A DNA stretch of 64,000 bases from an uncultured Eubacterium sp. (GTDB lineage Bacteria > Bacillota > Clostridia > Lachnospirales > Lachnospiraceae). A program made the position numbers and the translations under genes. Where the stretch lies: the NCBI GenBank assembly GCA_900548465.1, contig URKY01000003.1, positions 1-64,000 on the forward strand, written 5' to 3'. How positions within the stretch are numbered: position 1 is the stretch's first letter; each line of letters starts with the position of its first letter. The notes under the pieces were generated by a model. It searched no databases, was not told the DNA's origin, and saw only the letters and a list, made by a program, of their open reading frames with translations. Of the stretch, positions 12,641-21,029 are shown in pieces.

Positions 12641-13882
12641 ATGGCAAAACGGAAAAACGGTGAAGGCTCTTGGGGAACTAAGACTATAAATGGTGTTAAG
12701 TATAAGTACTTCAAAAAACAGTATGAATGGCTTGATAGCATTAAATATTTTTATGGAAAAACTGAAAAAGAAATAAACCAAAAGCGAAAAAAATATGAAG
12801 AAGAATATTCGGCAAAGAAAAAGATTATAGAAAATTCTTCTACGCTTACTCTTGGAGAATATTTACGTTCTTCTCTTAAAGAAATGACCCATTTAACTCC
12901 TAATGGCTATGATGGATATGAGCATTGTATTAATAGAATTGAAAATTTGAAAGAATATGATATTTACAACAAGCAATTAACTCAACTTAATAAAGAAATC
13001 TGTAAAAAATTTGTTCAGGCATTGGTTAAACACGGCTATGCAAGGAAAACAATTACGAAAACCACTAATTTCGTCAAATTATGCTTAAATCAAGCCGTGG
13101 AGGAACAGATAATTGCTGATAATCCAATGGCTAGTGTTAAAAATCCCAAAGAAGAAAATGTTGCTTCAAAAACAACGGTACACAACTTTTTTTCAAAGCA
13201 GCAAATGGAAACATTCTGCAAAGGTGCCATGCACATAGAATCCCCTAATGATAGGCATAATTATAGTCAAAAAATAGGCGAGTATACTTATGGGTATAAT
13301 GGTTTAGCGTTGGCGTTTATTGGGCAAAGTGGCTTAAGAGTTGGTGAACTTACTGCATTAACAATTGACTGTATTGATTTTGATAAAAATATAATAAATG
13401 TATATGCGTCAGAATCTATGGTAATTAGCCGGGATAAAAACGATAATCCTATAACGTACATTGACGATAAGGGAATTTTCCGGAAGAAAAAAGTCCGTTC
13501 AAGAAAGACGACAAAAACAGAAGCTGGCATCAGATACGTTCCCTTAACTCCTCTTTGTAAGAAAATTGTTCAAATTATGCAACAAGAAAAGGAAAAAATC
13601 GGCTGCAATGATAAGCATATTTTTGTCACAACATTAGGAACACTTCAAACCAAAGATAGGCTTGGCAGGACTTTAAAAAGTATCTGCAAAAGATATGATT
13701 TACCAGAATTAACGCCACACGAATTAAGGCATAGTTACGGAAGTATCATACTTCATCAGGAACACGTTGATATTCAGGTTGTGTCTAAATTATTAGGTCA
13801 TGCAGATATTACTACGACTTACAATATATATGCGCACGTTCTTAAGGAGATCATGGCTGAATCAGTCAAAATTTTTGAATAA
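12641..13882 (+). CDS. int: Tyrosine-recombinase phage integrase
   Basis: The enzyme integrates and excises the prophage at tRNA-Pro. I chose the ATG at 12641 (MAKRKNGEGSWG), with a GGTGGA ribosome site, over an in-frame TTG at 12626. In the 413-residue product an arm-binding N-terminus and a core-binding SAM-like domain (about 65-165) precede the catalytic domain. Catalytic residues are R233 (SGLRVGEL), H360 and R363 (HELRHSYG), H387 (LGHADITTT) and nucleophile Y397. It is the only early gene on the plus strand and sits next to attL, as usual. Confidence 0.95.
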   Translation: MAKRKNGEGSWGTKTINGVKYKYFKKQYEWLDSIKYFYGKTEKEINQKRKKYEEEYSAKKKIIENSSTLTLGEYLRSSLKEMTHLTPNGYDGYEHCINRIENLKEYDIYNKQLTQLNKEICKKFVQALVKHGYARKTITKTTNFVKLCLNQAVEEQIIADNPMASVKNPKEENVASKTTVHNFFSKQQMETFCKGAMHIESPNDRHNYSQKIGEYTYGYNGLALAFIGQSGLRVGELTALTIDCIDFDKNIINVYASESMVISRDKNDNPITYIDDKGIFRKKKVRSRKTTKTEAGIRYVPLTPLCKKIVQIMQQEKEKIGCNDKHIFVTTLGTLQTKDRLGRTLKSICKRYDLPELTPHELRHSYGSIILHQEHVDIQVVSKLLGHADITTTYNIYAHVLKEIMAESVKIFE

Positions 13883-13889
13883 TGCCATA

Positions 13890-13921
13890 AAAAATAGAGG
13901 TCTTAAACGCCCTCTATTTTT
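13890..13921. terminator. Bidirectional terminator between int and xis
   Basis: AAAAATAGAGG (13890-13900) pairs with 13911-13921, with T-tracts on both strands. It separates the convergent integrase and excisionase genes and overlaps the end of the latter. Confidence 0.8.
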
Positions 13922-14117
13922 GTAAGTTAATTACCGTGTTGCAGTTTTCGTCCACCCATTTTTCAAACTGCTTTTGCGGTATATATGTTTTTTTACCAAT
14001 CTTAATTTTTGGAAATCCTTTAAGATTAATAATTTTGTATATTTGATTTCTTCCACATTGGAAAATTTTTCTCATATCCTCCACAGTGTAGAATATTTCT
14101 TTATCTGTATTTTCCAA
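13914..14117 (-). CDS. xis: Excisionase-like MerR-type HTH protein
   Basis: A 67-residue protein of the HTH_17/excisionase group: YTVEDMRKIFQCGRNQIYKI forms the helix-turn-helix and a GFPKIKIGKKTYIPQKQFEKW wing-like end follows. Next to the integrase it most likely directs excision. It ends the leftward early transcript and could also be a regulator. Confidence 0.75.
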   Translation of the reverse strand: MENTDKEIFYTVEDMRKIFQCGRNQIYKIINLKGFPKIKIGKKTYIPQKQFEKWVDENCNTVINLQK

Positions 14118-14142
14118 TCAAATCACTCCTTTCATTCACTAA

Positions 14143-14174
14143 AAAACCAACCACCGAATATTGGTAGTTGGTTT
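14143..14174 (-). terminator. Terminator after the 230-aa membrane protein gene
   Basis: Read leftward, AAAACCAACTACC pairs with GGTGGTTGGTTTT with one mismatch and runs into T6. It contains the left copy of the 16-bp inverted repeat described at 14156-14935. Confidence 0.75.
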
Positions 14175-14935
14175 TGAGCATCATTCTTTAATATTGTAAT
14201 AAGAAAAAAATTCTTGTCTCAACTCACTATGGACTGAATACAGGGTATTATCTCCTTCATCTAAACACTTTATCATTATTTTTAATTGACTATAAAGTTC
14301 ATCAACAACCCTTTTCCATCCTTCTTCTTTGTTAACCCTTACAAATAAAATATATTTTTCAACTTGCGAAATTGCGATGCTATAATCAGACACCATGTCA
14401 TAATGTTCAATTATTTTCTCATATATTTTTCGCTTTTTTTCTCTTGCAAAAGGAATTTTTATAGGAACTTTTATAATGGACATTCTTCTTACAATTCCAT
14501 CTATTTTCTTCAATTCTAATTGAATATTACTGATTTTGTTTAACATTTCATCGCTTACGCATTCTTCTAATGTTATATTCCCATCGTTCATTATACTTAT
14601 AAGATATCTATAGAAAAACGCATTTTCATAAAAGATTTCGTCTGCAGCAAGGATGTAATCATTTAAACTTTCAGACCATATTATTTTATATGACAAATAG
14701 GATACTACTAATGTTACTAAACTACTAGCAAAAATTCCTAACATCAAATTAATTATGAAATCACAATAATCAATGCCTTTATTTTTACAACTCACTTCTA
14801 ATACTAATGCTATTATCCCACAAAATATCATTAATATTAAACTTATTCCCATTATTTTTTTATGTACACGCATTTACATTTCCTCTTTTCCCCTAAATTT
14901 ATAGATAAATTGTACCATTCCAACTACCAATATTC
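14156..14935. repeat. Exact 16-bp inverted repeats bracketing the 14181-14873 gene
   Basis: GAATATTGGTAGTTGG (14156-14171) recurs as its exact complement at 14920-14935. The left copy is part of a terminator and the right copy lies between the -35 and -10 of the gene's promoter. Confidence 0.85.
14181..14873 (-). CDS. Membrane protein of unknown function (two TM helices plus helical tail)
   Basis: I do not recognise this 230-residue protein. Two hydrophobic helices (about 8-27 and 40-64) are followed by a charged, mostly helical cytoplasmic part. It is monocistronic, with its own promoter and terminator and the flanking inverted repeat, and sits between excisionase and the early operon. That is a common site for accessory genes such as exclusion or defence functions, but no such domain is visible. 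Confidence 0.7.
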   Translation of the reverse strand: MRVHKKIMGISLILMIFCGIIALVLEVSCKNKGIDYCDFIINLMLGIFASSLVTLVVSYLSYKIIWSESLNDYILAADEIFYENAFFYRYLISIMNDGNITLEECVSDEMLNKISNIQLELKKIDGIVRRMSIIKVPIKIPFAREKKRKIYEKIIEHYDMVSDYSIAISQVEKYILFVRVNKEEGWKRVVDELYSQLKIMIKCLDEGDNTLYSVHSELRQEFFSYYNIKE

Positions 14936-14937
14936 AA
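14909..14937 (-). promoter_or_regulatory. Promoter of the 230-aa membrane protein gene
   Basis: TTGAAT (14932-14937) and TACAAT (14909-14914) with a 17-nt spacer, on the minus strand, 36 nt upstream of the start. The 16-bp repeat fills the spacer and could be an operator. Confidence 0.6.
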
Positions 14938-14958
14938 TTGTCAATGTACTGTTACTTT

Positions 14959-15039
14959 TTACTTCTTCGCCTTCAGCGTCGCCCACATAATAAATACCGC
15001 CAATGCGAACGTTACACCGCCAGCTACTAATATAATCAT
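14959..15039 (-). CDS. 26-residue membrane peptide
   Basis: The ORF starts directly after the stop of the DUF3850 gene (TAG-ATG). It encodes MIILVAGGVTFALAVFIMWA, a single membrane helix, and a Lys-rich end. Coupling to the upstream gene and the clear helix support a real gene. Function unknown. Confidence 0.55.
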   Translation of the reverse strand: MIILVAGGVTFALAVFIMWATLKAKK

Positions 15040-15318
15040 CTAATCACCTGCCTTCTCTTTCGGCTTAATTGCAAGAATTACATAGCCATTTTCAATTCCC
15101 CATCCGCTAAGTATATATGTAATTTTGTATAATTTATCGTGTAAAGGATGCTTTACGTATCTTCTTCCATCTCTTTTATTTCCATAATCGTCAATAACTT
15201 TAAATCTGATAAAATCACCTTTCTGATAACTTCTATCATTTTTTCTAACCTCAAATGTCTTGTCTCCATTAATTATTTCATTAGCAAACCGATTAAGTAT
15301 TTTTAATTCGTGTATCAT
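15040..15318 (-). CDS. DUF3850-family protein (PUA/ASCH-like)
   Basis: The 92 residues begin HELKILNRFANEIINGDKTF and continue EVRKNDRSYQKGDFIRF, the pattern of DUF3850, a small PUA-like fold thought to bind RNA or nucleic acid. It overlaps the previous gene by 4 nt. Common in phage early operons; role unknown. Confidence 0.75.
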   Translation of the reverse strand: MIHELKILNRFANEIINGDKTFEVRKNDRSYQKGDFIRFKVIDDYGNKRDGRRYVKHPLHDKLYKITYILSGWGIENGYVILAIKPKEKAGD

Positions 15319-15605
15319 TTAATTCCACCGCCCTTCACTATCTCGATTGCTCTCTTCATTCCCTCTGAAAAGAAGTCCTGCTCCTTGTCTAGTCCTTTTT
15401 CTTCTGCGTATCTATCAAAGTCAGCATAAGCAAAGTCTTTCTCCCACTCTAATTGCTCCACAACCTTATCTACATCATAGGCTGTTGGTATCTGCTTTAT
15501 TAACGGTTCTAATATTTCCATATCCTTATGTTCGATTGCGTATTGTATTTGCTCGGCATGTTCGCTTATGAAATCCATTAATTCATCTGCATCTATTAAT
15601 CGCAT
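15315..15605 (-). CDS. Conserved phage early protein (MRLIDADEL type)
   Basis: A 96-residue acidic helical protein. The MRLIDADEL opening is very common among small phage proteins of Clostridia, without known function. The ribosome site is AAGGAGG. A truncated duplicate of the gene start (MRLIDAISSR then stop, 15647-15679) lies upstream. Confidence 0.7.
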   Translation of the reverse strand: MRLIDADELMDFISEHAEQIQYAIEHKDMEILEPLIKQIPTAYDVDKVVEQLEWEKDFAYADFDRYAEEKGLDKEQDFFSEGMKRAIEIVKGGGIK

Positions 15606-15696
15606 TCTAATTATCCTCCTTATATTCTCTCTTGAACTCTCTTGAACTATCTTGAACTAATTGCGTCTATTAATCTCATTTATAAATCACTCCAAT

Positions 15697-15933
15697 CTAA
15701 TATGTATTTTGTCCGCAATTTTCACAGTATCCCGAATGAAACATTAAGCGTTTGCACCTTGGACAAAAATATTCTCCTTCAATAACTGTTCTTGAAATTT
15801 TTATCTGCTTTTCAAGGGCTGAGATTGCCATATCTAATGCTTGGTTCATATAGTTGTATGGCTGAATAGTAAATCTGCTTTCTTTTAAACGTTTGATTGC
15901 TTCTTCCTGTGTTATCACTTTCTGCTCTTTCAT
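15697..15933 (-). CDS. Small zinc-ribbon phage protein
   Basis: The 78-residue protein has a helical N-terminus (ITQEEAIKRLKESRF) and a C-terminal zinc ribbon CPRC...CENC. Probably a nucleic-acid or protein adaptor; function unknown. Confidence 0.65.
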   Translation of the reverse strand: MKEQKVITQEEAIKRLKESRFTIQPYNYMNQALDMAISALEKQIKISRTVIEGEYFCPRCKRLMFHSGYCENCGQNTY

Positions 15934-15956
15934 TCCCTAGCTCTCCTTTCATTAAA

Positions 15957-16187
15957 TCACCTACAACTCACTCTATAATTTTTCAATTCTTTTAGCCATT
16001 TACACAACTGATTACTTGCTTCATCTACTGCTTCATCTAAATTTAAAATCATCTTATTCAAACTTGGTGGGTTTGGAAACTCATTTGTTTTATACATCTT
16101 CAACTCTGTCAACCACAGCCTTGTTTGTAATATAGGTATTCTCTCACTCCTTAATTCAACACTAATGTTACATCGTCTAATAAGCAC
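15957..16187 (-). CDS. Small hypothetical phage protein, start uncertain
   Basis: The open frame begins inside the upstream gene. The only good ribosome site (AAGGAG near 16146-16151) precedes an ATA and not an ATG, and the first downstream ATG gives 46 residues (MYKTNEFPNPP...). The acidic helical end (LDEAVDEASNQLCKWLKEL) suggests a real protein. Either an unusual start or a damaged start codon is possible. Confidence 0.45.
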   Translation of the reverse strand: MLIRRCNISVELRSERIPILQTRLWLTELKMYKTNEFPNPPSLNKMILNLDEAVDEASNQLCKWLKELKNYRVSCR

Positions 16188-16366
16188 ACATTCACATTTT
16201 CAGTCACCCTATACATTATTCCTGTCTCTGCATCCACAGCGTTATACTTTAAATGGTTAGTCTTTTCATCAATTTTAATATAAATATTATTTTCACATTC
16301 GAACCAATCTCCCACAATTAAATCACTAAATGTTCTTACATTACTTTTGTTATCTTCAATCTTCAT
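16151..16366 (-). CDS. Small hypothetical phage protein
   Basis: A 71-residue protein (MKIEDNKSNVRTFSDLIVGD) with a beta-rich pattern; the FSDLIVGDWFECENNIYIKI stretch resembles small SH3-like barrels. It overlaps the stop of the 16363 gene by 4 nt, so it is translationally coupled. Function unknown. Confidence 0.6.
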   Translation of the reverse strand: MKIEDNKSNVRTFSDLIVGDWFECENNIYIKIDEKTNHLKYNAVDAETGIMYRVTENVNVCLLDDVTLVLN

Positions 16367-16725
16367 CTTTCCATCTCCTTTTTAATTTCTAGCAGTCCTG
16401 CCTTAGTTAACTCATATATAGTTTCCGTTACAACATCTAAATCTGAAGTATGATAGCTTCCCTCTATGGCAACATCTACATATATATCTCTATGACAATC
16501 TGTCCTTACGGATATTTGAACACTAGGAATATCATATGCTTCAGATATATAGGCTATCTTATTTTCATCTTCCTCATCCATCAGGAATTTATGCCACCAT
16601 CCGTGCATATACTCAACTCCACCGCCTTGCAGACAACGTTCTCCTGAATCTGCCCATTCCTTACCTGTTTTAAAGCCAAACTTTCTAAGTTCATTTAGAT
16701 CTATATCATCTTTTATTTTCAACAT
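16363..16725 (-). CDS. Hypothetical phage protein
   Basis: A 120-residue protein without a recognised domain. It has a good ribosome site (GGAAGGAG) and sits in the early operon downstream of the methylase. The acidic, mixed alpha/beta sequence gives no functional clue. Confidence 0.6.
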   Translation of the reverse strand: MLKIKDDIDLNELRKFGFKTGKEWADSGERCLQGGGVEYMHGWWHKFLMDEEDENKIAYISEAYDIPSVQISVRTDCHRDIYVDVAIEGSYHTSDLDVVTETIYELTKAGLLEIKKEMER

Positions 16726-16804
16726 AATCCTACATCTCCTTCCAACTTATATTTTGGTATTTCTCTCACTCCTTAACATTTCTTAACATTTTTGTCCTTT
16801 AGTT

Positions 16805-17683
16805 CTAAATTAAATCAAATATATTCATCTGATTATCATCCTCATAGACAAGCATTTCATTCTTAGCTCTTGTATAAAAATTCTTGTCTATCTCGAATCC
16901 AAACGCTGACCTTTTCAGCTCTCTTGCAGCTCTTAGTGTAGATCCACTACCACAGCAAGGGTCGATAACAACATCGCCCTCATCTGTAAAGATTTCTATT
17001 AATTGCTTCAATACAGTTACAGGCTTTTGCGCTGGGTGTATTTTTGGAATTTCCTTTCCGTCTCTTTCCCATTTAAACCAGTTGAATATCATACGACCTG
17101 TTCCTCTGATTGTCTTTCCGTTTCCGTCCGTCTGAACTCCATTTCTGAATTTTGGCAATTTATCTCTATACAGCACTAATGCATATTCTGTTGCTCCAAC
17201 AACTCTCATATTAGCTTTCAAAACTTGCGGACTATAATTTTTTATGAAAACTAGTGGTATGTAATGAATGAATCCGTGCTTCTTTGCAGCATCTATTAGT
17301 ATTGGCATCTGCTCAAAGCTGCAAAATACAATCATACAAGGACTGTTACTACTTCTCCCACGGCTTACTGTCTTTTTATCGTCCTTTTTTAACATTTTTG
17401 AGCAAAAATGAAAATATTCATATAAGTTAAAATTAAAGTCTGAATTAAAAGCCGATTTGCCTGCGAATTTGCTTTCACCGTTTTTGTTATCGCCCCCCTT
17501 GTACCACATTGGGTTGCTACCGTAAAAATTGTTTCCCACATTATACGGAACATCCGCAATAATTAACTGTGCTGGAGGTATAGCATATTTTTTATAATTC
17601 TGCATATTATCTCTGTAGATTTCACATTTTAATTTCTTTTTCATTTCTTCATCAGGAGTAAGAATTCTTTTATGAGCGCTCAA
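16805..17683 (-). CDS. Orphan DNA methyltransferase (beta-class, N6-A/N4-C type)
   Basis: This transfers a methyl group from SAM to an amino group in DNA. The catalytic motif appears as DVPYNVG (near residue 44, a variant of DPPY) and the SAM site as DPCCGSGSTLRAARELKR near the C-terminus; this order defines the beta class. The 292-residue length fits. No restriction gene is adjacent, so it probably protects phage DNA or marks it for regulation. The target sequence cannot be read from the protein. Confidence 0.85.
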   Translation of the reverse strand: MSAHKRILTPDEEMKKKLKCEIYRDNMQNYKKYAIPPAQLIIADVPYNVGNNFYGSNPMWYKGGDNKNGESKFAGKSAFNSDFNFNLYEYFHFCSKMLKKDDKKTVSRGRSSNSPCMIVFCSFEQMPILIDAAKKHGFIHYIPLVFIKNYSPQVLKANMRVVGATEYALVLYRDKLPKFRNGVQTDGNGKTIRGTGRMIFNWFKWERDGKEIPKIHPAQKPVTVLKQLIEIFTDEGDVVIDPCCGSGSTLRAARELKRSAFGFEIDKNFYTRAKNEMLVYEDDNQMNIFDLI

Positions 17684-17703
17684 CTCTTCTCCTTTCTTGA
17701 TTT

Positions 17704-18102
17704 TTAAACTGTTACATTTATATCTTTAATACCGAGTTTCATATCAATGCCACATTCTTCGGCTATGATAGATACCTGTTCATCCCAAGTTGTATAATCA
17801 TCTGCTAAACATTCTGCTTTCAGGTCGAACCTTTTAAACATCTGTTTTATTCTCTTGTTTCCAAAACCAAATTCATCATGCATTGTTACAGCCATTAAGA
17901 CTTTTATGTAGAAAACTATATTGTATTTAACATTTTCAGAGAATTTATCTAAATCTGCCTTACTTACTCTGCAAGGTAGGTCTATAGCATTTCTCATTTT
18001 TAAATCTTCTTCCAATGCTTCTATTCCCTTTTCCTTTGCAATTCGTAAAGCATATGCCATACCTTCACGTCTAGCAATTTCCTCTTTTGACAATTTTGCC
18101 AT
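17704..18102 (-). CDS. Conserved hypothetical phage protein
   Basis: A 132-residue helical protein. The ATG at 18102 (MAKLSKEEIARREGM) has a GGAGGGAGA ribosome site and is preferred over the upstream ATG at 18117. No domain is recognised. It lies between the methylase and small early ORFs. Confidence 0.6.
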   Translation of the reverse strand: MAKLSKEEIARREGMAYALRIAKEKGIEALEEDLKMRNAIDLPCRVSKADLDKFSENVKYNIVFYIKVLMAVTMHDEFGFGNKRIKQMFKRFDLKAECLADDYTTWDEQVSIIAEECGIDMKLGIKDINVTV

Positions 18103-18247
18103 TATCTCTCCCTCCATTCTTCACGCCATAAGGCTTTGATTTGAACGCTTTTACTGCGTTGTTTCTTAATCTGCCATCATTGATATACATAGTTTCTTCG
18201 TGTGTCAAAATGTGACCGAATTTCTTTTCTGGCACGCTTTTATCCAT
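18071..18247 (-). CDS. Small basic phage protein
   Basis: The start at 18247 (MDKSVPEKKFGHIL) has the ribosome site AAGGAAGGTG; an upstream frame to 18304 lacks one. The 58-residue product is basic. It overlaps its downstream neighbour's start by 32 nt and the upstream 59-aa gene by 8 nt. Confidence 0.5.
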   Translation of the reverse strand: MDKSVPEKKFGHILTHEETMYINDGRLRNNAVKAFKSKPYGVKNGGRDNGKIVKRGNC

Positions 18248-18419
18248 TTTCAACACCTTCCTTTTCATCAAGGAGTTTTGCTTTAAGTTCTTTCTGCCTT
18301 TCACGTGTCTTGTTTAACTCCACGTAATCATCAGGGGATAAATATGCTCCTGCGAATAAAATTTCCGCTTCCCTTCTATTCAGTTTTTGAAGTTCTGACA
18401 CTATCTTTTTATCGCTCAT
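18240..18419 (-). CDS. Small helical phage protein, 59 aa
   Basis: An ORF from 18419 encodes MSDKKIVSELQKLNRREAEI, continuing as a charged helix (KTRERQKELKAKLL). It overlaps both neighbours by a few bases in the usual coupled fashion. No domain is recognised. Confidence 0.55.
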   Translation of the reverse strand: MSDKKIVSELQKLNRREAEILFAGAYLSPDDYVELNKTRERQKELKAKLLDEKEGVENG

Positions 18420-18702
18420 TTACAACTCCTATCTCTGATAACTTATCAGCTAACAAATCCGTAAATTTTTTATCAACTTCTTCAATTTTTCGAATTGCAT
18501 CGCTTAATGAATAATCTTTTGCCTGAAACTCCTTGCCATATTCTTTTCTTGCAATTCCCTTAATTGCATCACCCAATTTTCCGTAGTAACCTATCGTTTC
18601 AAAAACCGGGCATCCGCTTTTGTCTGTCTTATGTTTATCTTCCATTGCAATAAACTGTCTATCATCAACTCTAATTGCATAATTGTCATTTACTCTTATC
18701 AT
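18409..18702 (-). CDS. Hypothetical phage protein
   Basis: A 97-residue protein (MIRVNDNYAIRVDDRQFIAM) with a beta-rich start and helical end. Small proteins of this type are common near phage SSB and helicase genes. It overlaps both neighbours. Function unknown. Confidence 0.6.
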   Translation of the reverse strand: MIRVNDNYAIRVDDRQFIAMEDKHKTDKSGCPVFETIGYYGKLGDAIKGIARKEYGKEFQAKDYSLSDAIRKIEEVDKKFTDLLADKLSEIGVVNER

Positions 18703-18910
18703 GTTTATATTTCCTTTCCAAAAAATCTATAAATCCAAGGGCTAAACTTCTTGCTAATGTATTTTTCTTTGCAAATTCATTAAAATCATCCATAACACCT
18801 TGCCAATACGCATCTGCATCCTCTGGAATGTAATACTTTTGAACTAATTTCCAAAACTCATTGAAAGTTTTATGCTCTTCACATCCAGGTGTAAATTTTT
18901 TGCTTGCCAT
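18686..18910 (-). CDS. Hypothetical phage protein
   Basis: A 74-residue Aro-rich helical protein (FNEFWKLVQKYYIPEDADAY). Similar short proteins are common beside phage DnaB genes. It has the ribosome site AGGAGG and follows the helicase gene by 10 nt. Confidence 0.6.
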   Translation of the reverse strand: MASKKFTPGCEEHKTFNEFWKLVQKYYIPEDADAYWQGVMDDFNEFAKKNTLARSLALGFIDFLERKYKHDKSK

Positions 18911-18920
18911 TTATTACCTC

Positions 18921-20270
18921 CTAAAAATCAAATGGAGTGTTTTCCACCTGAACAAATTCGTTTGGTTTACTGTCAAATGGAGTTATTTTTCTTTTCGTCG
19001 CTCCAATTGCCTTTATATTGTCAAATGTTTGAGCACTTTCTTCGAACTTCATCAAATCACCGACAAAATTCAGCACAAATCGTCCTGTAGTTCCCTGCCT
19101 ATTCTTTTCAATCTTAATTCCTTTGACCGATTTATCATCATCAAGTAAATTCCACATTAGAATTATCACACTTGCATCCTGTTCAATATCTCCTGCTTCT
19201 CTTAATTCGCTCATTGTAGGCTCTTTGGTTTCTTTCATTTCCGAAACTCTATTCATCTGCGATAATGCTATGATTGGTATGTTTAATTCCATCGCCAACC
19301 CTTTAATAGCCTTTGATATTGCTCCTACTTCTGCGGTTCTATTTCCTTTATATGTCTTGTCCGATTTAAGTAGCTGTAAGTAATCAATTATTATGATGTC
19401 ATAATCCATATGTTTAACCTCTGCTCTTATTTCAGACATTGATTTACTTCCGGTTGTCAGAATAATATTGTCTTGATTTGCCAAAACTTCATTAGCATCA
19501 TTAAAGCGCCTCTGTTCATCCGCATTAAATTTCAATGCACGTCTTAATCTTGTTAATCCAATTCCACTTTGCGATGCAACGAAACGTTCATAGACTTGTT
19601 TTTCCTGCATTTCCAAATTGTAAAAGCCTATTCTCTTTCCCTGCCTTGCAAGGTTTGTTGTGATTTGAGTTACTAAAGCAGATTTTCCGACTGCAGGTCT
19701 TGCACCAATAACAATCATGTCTCCACCTTCCAAACCACCAAGGGTTTCGTCTAATTTTTCAAATCCAATATTCAGAAGATTATCAGTATTCTGTATTGGA
19801 TATTTGCCTTTTTGTTCATCAACAATCTGTGCCAACGATTTTATATTGAATTTTTTAACATCAACTAAACTTTCAAGACTATTCAAAAGAGTTCCTATTT
19901 GCCCTTTTACATCACTTGATGTAAATTTTATCGTTGAAATCATTTGAGTGGCTGTATCAGTCAAATAATCGCTCTCCATGACCTCTGCGTAACTTACAAC
20001 ATCAGCACTTGTCATTGTTTCTGACATACAAGACTTAATTTCCTGCATAATCATCTGTGATGTATATTGCTCACATTTAACTCTTTGGTCTATTACTGCC
20101 ACATTGACATCATAGTTATTGTCATATCCTCGTTGAAATTCTGTATATATTCTTCCAAGTAACTCTGATTTGAACATTTTTGCATTCAGAATGTTACAAA
20201 TTTTAGGCATTGTATTTTCAAAATCCATCAGCAAACTTCCGATAACGTGTTGCTCTGCTATGTAACTCAT
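18921..20270 (-). CDS. dnaB: DnaB-like replicative helicase
   Basis: The 449-residue protein has an N-terminal DnaB helical domain (AEQHVIGSLLMDFEN) and a RecA-fold ATPase: Walker A GARPAVGKSALVT (near 190), Walker B IIIIDYLQLL (near 298) and EIRAEVKHMDYD between. It would unwind phage DNA at the fork and is 1 nt from the initiator-like gene. No separate loader gene is obvious. Confidence 0.92.
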   Translation of the reverse strand: MSYIAEQHVIGSLLMDFENTMPKICNILNAKMFKSELLGRIYTEFQRGYDNNYDVNVAVIDQRVKCEQYTSQMIMQEIKSCMSETMTSADVVSYAEVMESDYLTDTATQMISTIKFTSSDVKGQIGTLLNSLESLVDVKKFNIKSLAQIVDEQKGKYPIQNTDNLLNIGFEKLDETLGGLEGGDMIVIGARPAVGKSALVTQITTNLARQGKRIGFYNLEMQEKQVYERFVASQSGIGLTRLRRALKFNADEQRRFNDANEVLANQDNIILTTGSKSMSEIRAEVKHMDYDIIIIDYLQLLKSDKTYKGNRTAEVGAISKAIKGLAMELNIPIIALSQMNRVSEMKETKEPTMSELREAGDIEQDASVIILMWNLLDDDKSVKGIKIEKNRQGTTGRFVLNFVGDLMKFEESAQTFDNIKAIGATKRKITPFDSKPNEFVQVENTPFDF

Positions 20271-20271
20271 A

Positions 20272-21018
20272 TTACTTGTCCTCCAAATCTACATAGTCAA
20301 GTAACTGTCTACCCATTAAGGTGTCAAAGTTTTTCCAATATTGGTAATCATCTTGTCCTGCATCTTTCTGCTGCTCAACGTATTTTTGAACCGCTAAATA
20401 GATTTGTCTGTTTGTTAAGTGATATTTAACACCTCCAACATCTTTCCCTTGTGGACTTACCCATTGCTTATAATTAGCAAATGCTACCGTCTTGCCACGT
20501 TTTTTAGGATATGCAGCATAAATCAATTCGAAATCGTGTTTAAGTTGTTCGTTTTTTGATTTTTTATCTTCAACGTGCAAATCCTTTGCACTAGATATAT
20601 TATTTATACTATTCTTACCTATACTATCCTTACCTGTGGATACATTTTGTATACATCTTGTATACATCTTGTTTTCATCAAGCGTATATGCCTTATTTGC
20701 TTTTATTCCTAACATTGATTTTTCTTCAAAATAATCTGTAGGTTTATATCTATCGGATTGTATGTAGTTGTGCATTTTCCAATGTTTAATTACAATCACT
20801 CCGCTTTCAAATAAAATTATGAATTTCTTTGCAACAAGCAACTTGAAATCATCATTAGTAGCCCCACACATACGCTGTATTTTGCGTGGATTGTTAACAA
20901 AGCCGTCATCATCGGCATTCATTGACAAATGAAAATACAGCATTTGTGAGCTACATGGCATTTCGAGGAAAGCATCACTTTCAGTAATCTTTTTCGTAAA
21001 CATTCTTCTCTCTGCCAT
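20272..21018 (-). CDS. Phage replication initiator / DnaD-like protein
   Basis: A 248-residue protein with an N-terminal winged-helix region (SQMLYFHLSMNADDDGFVNN, then the KIQRMCGATNDD helix) found in phage replisome organisers, a low-complexity linker, and a C-terminal segment (YAAYPKKRGKTVAFANYKQW). Position beside DnaB and SSB suggests origin recognition and helicase loading. Its own coding sequence may hold the origin, but no clear iteron array was seen. Confidence 0.7.
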   Translation of the reverse strand: MAERRMFTKKITESDAFLEMPCSSQMLYFHLSMNADDDGFVNNPRKIQRMCGATNDDFKLLVAKKFIILFESGVIVIKHWKMHNYIQSDRYKPTDYFEEKSMLGIKANKAYTLDENKMYTRCIQNVSTGKDSIGKNSINNISSAKDLHVEDKKSKNEQLKHDFELIYAAYPKKRGKTVAFANYKQWVSPQGKDVGGVKYHLTNRQIYLAVQKYVEQQKDAGQDDYQYWKNFDTLMGRQLLDYVDLEDK

Positions 21019-21029
21019 CTCAATACCTC

